In this document: piece after piece, positions 7,501 through 9,578 of the stretch
Layout of the letters: each line of letters starts with the position of its first letter
Numbering within the stretch: the stretch's first letter is position 1
Origin: Desulfuromonadales bacterium
GTDB taxonomy: Bacteria; Desulfobacterota; Desulfuromonadia; Desulfuromonadales; BM103
DNA length: 9,578 nucleotides
Assembly: GCA_030640215.1 (NCBI GenBank)
Contig: DAOWJU010000187.1
Coordinates: 1 to 9,578, forward strand
Direction: 5' to 3'
Notes under the pieces: model-generated
The model's database searches: none
Told to the model about the DNA's origin: nothing
Seen by the model: the letters and a program-made list of their open reading frames with translations, nothing else
Made by a program: the position numbers and the translations under genes

Positions 7501-8103
7501 CACTTCACTGACGATGTCGCCAAGGCGCAACAGGTTCTGACGAGTCGCATCGATTTTACGTAAAGCGGTTTTTTTGCGGGCCTTGAATTTGGTGACACCA
7601 GCCGCTTCTTCAATCAGGCTGCGGCGATCTTCGGGCTTGGCATTGATGATCATGCCGATCTTGCCCTGTTCAATAATAGAATAGGCGCGGTTACCAACCC
7701 CGGTGTCCATGAAAAGTTCGGTGATGTCCAACAAACGGCAGGGAGTTTTATTCAGTAGATATTCACTCTCACCGTTGCGGTAGAGTCGTCTGGTAATCTG
7801 AATCTCGGCATACTCTCTGAAAGCGGCAGGTGCCAAGCCGGAGGTATTGTCCATAATCAGAGAGACCTCGGCCATACCAAGCGGTTTGCGACTTTCACTG
7901 CCGCCGAAAATGACGTCCTCCATCAATTTACCGCGCAGATAACGAGCGTTCTGCTCACCCATAACCCAACGAATCGCGTCGACGACATTACTCTTACCGC
8001 AGCCGTTGGGGCCAACAATCGACGTAATGCCATCGTCGAACCCTAAAATAGTTCGTTCGACAAACGACTTAAAACCTGTGATTTCAATACTCTTTATTTT
8101 CAT
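4570..8103 (-). CDS. smc: Chromosome segregation protein SMC
   Basis: SMC is the ATPase core of bacterial condensin. With ScpA and ScpB (not in this window) it loads near the origin and extrudes DNA loops to compact and separate chromosomes. From ATG 8103 the protein has 1177 residues, normal for the family. Seen in order: an N-terminal head beginning MKIKSIEITGFKSF with Walker A GPNGCGKSN (31-39), a long coiled coil rich in Glu, Gln, Arg and Leu, a hinge (about 515-665, ending near GEVTGGGRK), the returning coil, and a C-terminal head with signature LLSGGEKALT (from 1083) and Walker B FCLLDEVDAPLDD (1108-1120, catalytic E1113). Everything needed for ATP hydrolysis is present. A GTG at 8136 would add 11 residues; ATG 8103 is preferred because it gives the usual family start, although neither site has a clear Shine-Dalgarno sequence. 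It is the first gene of the leftward run, followed 3 nt later by the Roadblock gene. Confidence 0.98.
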   Translation of the reverse strand: MKIKSIEITGFKSFVERTILGFDDGITSIVGPNGCGKSNVVDAIRWVMGEQNARYLRGKLMEDVIFGGSESRKPLGMAEVSLIMDNTSGLAPAAFREYAEIQITRRLYRNGESEYLLNKTPCRLLDITELFMDTGVGNRAYSIIEQGKIGMIINAKPEDRRSLIEEAAGVTKFKARKKTALRKIDATRQNLLRLGDIVSEVRRQMNSLKRQAQRAERFRGFREELRELELQFGLRQYSTLQEKVVQVGNSAKEQTDQVDTVTRQLEQADLDLEQARLKHVEREKETTQGQTGVFHLTSEIQRIESRLEFGSKELESLDRQQEKITAELAEIDRRLSSADLEEAALRQTQEDQARIFADEEIRLTESEGILLDLTEQEDTLGRQLDQARQKLYHLLAELTRMSSQQEEADRRLAILADLTERNRHEAVAVTEQLDRLQNSSSSLTTTLETIEQERGSLVQKRQSLQESQAGLKEQVELVENELLLRREEFSRHRSRLESLQQLEHNLEGYARGVKTLLSDAQHKARMKGMVADILEVPARYEAAIEAVLGERVQALLPDSLENVQEALAFLRDNEGRCTFLLPECQASAAEKMPGGKPLADLLPGHATFQDAVSRLLSGVYLVDDLTRYFTQKLPFGVTLVTEDGNMLTHRGEVTGGGRKALDQGLLHKKREMKELQKQVRSLDSEVSRLNQRREALREESQSTEVALRQAESDLHQQEIRVVDSQKDLDGLQQENTRLQERIEVLSLEEEQLHEEHETLQRTLQTSSSTRVSSEGEKRELEALVARLQEELQSLREQANEARQGVTSLKVSLASLREREENSRNALGRLDGLREDLRQRQVTLKQETVEAVEKQAVLRSEAEELKVKMELLYHKRVEQESALTGLRERFEESRQDIERRESELKQFRARAHQLREELSSRQMQSRELELEIEHMRQAFLERYRIDLSEPDVADKFDDAFDEVAAAERRDYLQNRIDDIGEVNLMAIDEFQELEERYTFLTVQQEDLDKSLEGLQSAIAKINRTTRKRFRETFDLVNAKFRELFPQLFNGGQAELRLTDENDLLETGIEVIAQPPGKKLQNVTLLSGGEKALTAVAMIFSIFQIKPSPFCLLDEVDAPLDDANIGRFNDIVSTMSKTSQFIIITHNKRTMEIADNLYGITMEEPGVSKLVSVCMKEVA

Positions 8104-8161
8104 GGGGAATAGACGTCGGAGCAGAGAGAGTCCCACTACACTTTTTCACTAATAGCCGGTG

Positions 8162-8190
8162 ATGTTAGCAAGCTCTGGCAATACTGTAAA
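8162..8190 (-). promoter_or_regulatory. Likely sigma70 promoter of smc
   Basis: The minus strand has TTTACA (8190-8185, 5 of 6 matches), a 17-nt spacer and TAACAT (8167-8162, 4 of 6). Transcription would begin near 8155, giving a leader of about 52 nt to ATG 8103. It lies in the 167-nt gap between the divergent smc and pseudouridine synthase genes, and its -35 overlaps the ribosome binding site of the short ORF read the other way. No equally good rightward promoter was found in the gap. Confidence 0.5.
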
Positions 8191-8199
8191 GGAGATTTA

Positions 8200-8217
8200 A
8201 TGCATCAAACAGTGTGA
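8200..8217 (+). CDS. Possible five-codon leader ORF (MHQTV) before the pseudouridine synthase gene
   Basis: AAAGGAG (8188-8194) stands 5 nt before an ATG that opens a five-codon frame, Met-His-Gln-Thr-Val, closed by TGA at 8215-8217. That stop overlaps a GTG (8214-8216) which opens the pseudouridine synthase frame. This is the best ribosome binding site in the gap, and it does not serve the long gene directly because the frames differ. It could be a leader peptide whose ending ribosomes restart at GTG 8214, or chance. There is no evidence of product or conservation. Confidence 0.3.
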   Translation: MHQTV

Positions 8218-8270
8218 TTTTTGTCATTCTGACGGTTGCTCAAAAATGCTGTACCAGCTATCTTAGGAAC

Positions 8271-9149
8271 ATGACTATAACCGAATGGCAAATCAATCTC
8301 CGTGAGGAGAACCTTCCCCTGCTTGAGGCTCTTTCTTTACGGGTTCCGGCAGCACCAAAAGCCTTCCTGCGACAGCTCTGCAAAAAGCAACGAGTGACTC
8401 TCGACGGTCAAGTTGTCAAAGCAGATCACTCTGTGCGTGCAGGTGAAACCGTCGCTGTCAAAATGTCACAACGCTGGCTGGAATGTCTCGAGCAGTCACG
8501 TATTCAACCCGAGCAAGTCCTTTACGAAGATGTACAGTGCATAGTGGTCAACAAGCCCGCCGGGCTTGCCATCCACCGGGCTCATGGACATGACGACAAC
8601 CTGTTGTGGCATGTACAGGATTTTCTTCGTCTGCGCGGAGAAAAATTTCAGGTCGCGCCGGTCCAACGATTGGATATCGGCACCTCAGGGGCGGCTCTGT
8701 TCGGCAAAGGACATGCGTCGATCAGCCAGTTTGGGCAGATGATCATGGACGGCAAGGCAACCAAACGTTACCTGGCACTGGTTGAAGGCCGCGTAACTTC
8801 GCCAGGCGAGCTGAGTTCTGCTGTCCCTGCCAAAGGAAACATCAAAGAAGCTTTGACCAGATTTCGGCCAGTCGCTTCCAGCGACGAGTATAGCCTGCTC
8901 GAAATGGAGCTGATCACCGGCAGGCGCCATCAGATACGTTATCAACTGGCAACTGCTGGCTGGCCAATCGTTGGCGACACGCGCTATCGTGGCAAAGTCA
9001 TCAGCGACATGGACCGGCCTTTTTTGCACTGTCATCATCTCTCCTTCAAACACCCGGAGACAGGGCAACCCGTTGAGATCAACTGTCCACTACCAGAGAA
9101 GTTGTTAATGCAGCTCAAAGCTCTTGGCTTTACAACAGAATCGTTATAA
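8271..9149 (+). CDS. RluA-family RNA pseudouridine synthase
   Basis: The enzyme family converts specific uridines in rRNA or tRNA to pseudouridine. From ATG 8271 the product has 292 residues. An N-terminal S4-like RNA-binding region (about 16-64, with KKQRVTLDGQVVK) precedes the catalytic domain, which holds NKPAGLAIH (94-102), the active-site loop QRLDIGTSG with catalytic Asp135, KRYLALVEG, GRRHQIR (217-223), VGDTRYRG and a closing RPFLHCHHLSF. The residue before RLD is Gln, where RluC/RluD-type enzymes have His; the aspartate is kept, so activity is expected. The substrate site cannot be told. The start is uncertain: AGGA lies only 2 nt before ATG 8271, while GTG 8214 would add 19 mostly hydrophobic residues and overlaps the stop of a short ORF that has a strong ribosome binding site. 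The stop codon overlaps the Shine-Dalgarno sequence of the kinase gene 13 nt downstream. Confidence 0.92.
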   Translation: MTITEWQINLREENLPLLEALSLRVPAAPKAFLRQLCKKQRVTLDGQVVKADHSVRAGETVAVKMSQRWLECLEQSRIQPEQVLYEDVQCIVVNKPAGLAIHRAHGHDDNLLWHVQDFLRLRGEKFQVAPVQRLDIGTSGAALFGKGHASISQFGQMIMDGKATKRYLALVEGRVTSPGELSSAVPAKGNIKEALTRFRPVASSDEYSLLEMELITGRRHQIRYQLATAGWPIVGDTRYRGKVISDMDRPFLHCHHLSFKHPETGQPVEINCPLPEKLLMQLKALGFTTESL

Positions 9150-9162
9150 GGAGCAGGACAGA

Positions 9163-9578
9163 ATGCAACAGGACACCCAGGATCGCTGCAAACAGCTCAA
9201 CAATATATTCGATTCAATGAGCGCTGTTGTCTATGTTGCTGACCTTGAGAGCTACGAACTGCTCTATGTCAATCAATTTGCCATGGAGCTTTTCGGCCAG
9301 GATTGGCAAGGGCGTAAATGTTACCATTACCTGCAAGAGGGCATTGGGCAACCGTGTGATTTCTGTACAAACTCGCAACTCATTGAGAATGACGAAGCTG
9401 GCAACCCGGTCACCCGGGAGTTCCTCAACACCAGGACCCAACGCTGGTACGAGTGTTGCGACCAAGCAATCCGCTGGACAGATGGCCGACTGGTGCGGCT
9501 TGAGGTCGCTCTGGACGTGACCGAGCGCAAGGAGCTTGAAAAGGTCAAAGAGAATCTGCTCGCTTCGATGAGTCATGA
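9163..9578 (+). CDS. PAS-domain sensor histidine kinase, 5' part only
   Basis: The frame is open from ATG 9163 to the right edge (138 codons plus two bases), so only the N-terminal part is seen. AAGGAG (9148-9153) precedes the ATG by 9 nt and overlaps the stop of the pseudouridine synthase gene, indicating one transcript. Residues about 10-122 form a PAS sensor fold, ending in the usual VALDVTERKELE linker. The last codons, ASMSH followed by GA, match the start of a HisKA phosphoacceptor H-box (SHE or SHD), making H138 the probable phosphorylated histidine. No membrane segment precedes the PAS domain, so sensing is probably cytoplasmic. The PAS domain has cysteines at 53, 65 and 68 (C-x11-C-x2-C, with DFCTN) and a CC pair at 98-99, which could bind metal or respond to redox state. 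The response regulator is not visible. Confidence 0.85.
   Translation, partial: MQQDTQDRCKQLNNIFDSMSAVVYVADLESYELLYVNQFAMELFGQDWQGRKCYHYLQEGIGQPCDFCTNSQLIENDEAGNPVTREFLNTRTQRWYECCDQAIRWTDGRLVRLEVALDVTERKELEKVKENLLASMSH

Noticed and set aside
8104..8136. GTG 8136 as the smc start
   Set aside because: It adds GLSLLRRLFP before the usual MKIK start of the family and has no Shine-Dalgarno sequence; it cannot be fully excluded because ATG 8103 lacks one too.
8685..9068. 127-codon minus-strand frame opposite the pseudouridine synthase
   Set aside because: It overlaps the catalytic domain, which carries all family motifs in the plus frame.
9214..9576. 120-codon minus-strand frame at the right edge
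   Set aside because: The plus-strand frame here is a PAS domain with a proper ribosome binding site and an H-box, so this is its shadow.
1..9578. A new defence, mobile or biosynthetic system
   Set aside because: Every sizeable coding region is a recognisable housekeeping or signalling gene. There are no transposase, integrase, nuclease-toxin or CRISPR signals, so no undescribed multi-gene system can be claimed here.

Overview
The window is a compact housekeeping segment of a bacterial chromosome, most likely a deltaproteobacterium of the Desulfuromonadales (Geobacter/Desulfuromonas/Pelobacter group). That assignment is inferred. It rests on the combination of a bacterial-type smc beside a Roadblock/LC7 protein and ftsY, the run zapB-zapA-6S RNA-fthC-rny, and a PAS sensor kinase carrying a C-x11-C-x2-C cysteine cluster of a type common in that group. 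Base composition looks close to balanced. I see no prophage, plasmid, CRISPR, toxin or defence genes.

Layout. Everything from position 1 to about 8103 is transcribed leftwards (minus strand). Read in the direction of transcription it is: smc (8103-4570), a Roadblock/LC7 protein (4566-4207), a 196-nt AT-rich gap with a repeat-like palindromic element and a possible attenuator, and ftsY (4010-2718). After a good sigma70-like promoter come zapB-like (2653-2462), zapA (2465-2187), a probable 6S RNA gene (about 2142-1962), 5-formyltetrahydrofolate cyclo-ligase (1862-1302) and rny (RNase Y, from 1241 and running off the left edge). At about 8104-8270 the direction flips. A RluA-type pseudouridine synthase (8271-9149) and a PAS-domain histidine kinase (from 9163, running off the right edge) are read rightwards as a tight pair.

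How the genes fit together. The leftward block joins chromosome organisation (SMC), a probable small-GTPase regulator (Roadblock), co-translational membrane targeting (FtsY), FtsZ-ring assembly (ZapA and ZapB-like), growth-phase control of RNA polymerase (6S RNA), folate recovery (5-FTHF cyclo-ligase) and mRNA turnover (RNase Y). The zapA-6S-cyclo-ligase order is the same linkage known from gammaproteobacteria. The rightward pair modifies RNA and senses a signal.

I found no new multi-gene system. The points most worth a second look are in non-coding DNA: the 6S RNA candidate; the ftsY leader, where a terminator-like hairpin and a competing 12-bp long-range pairing overlap; the decayed palindromic repeat in the same gap; and a five-codon ORF with a strong ribosome binding site ahead of the pseudouridine synthase. 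In proteins, the transmembrane anchor on FtsY and the Roadblock protein lacking an adjacent GTPase stand out.
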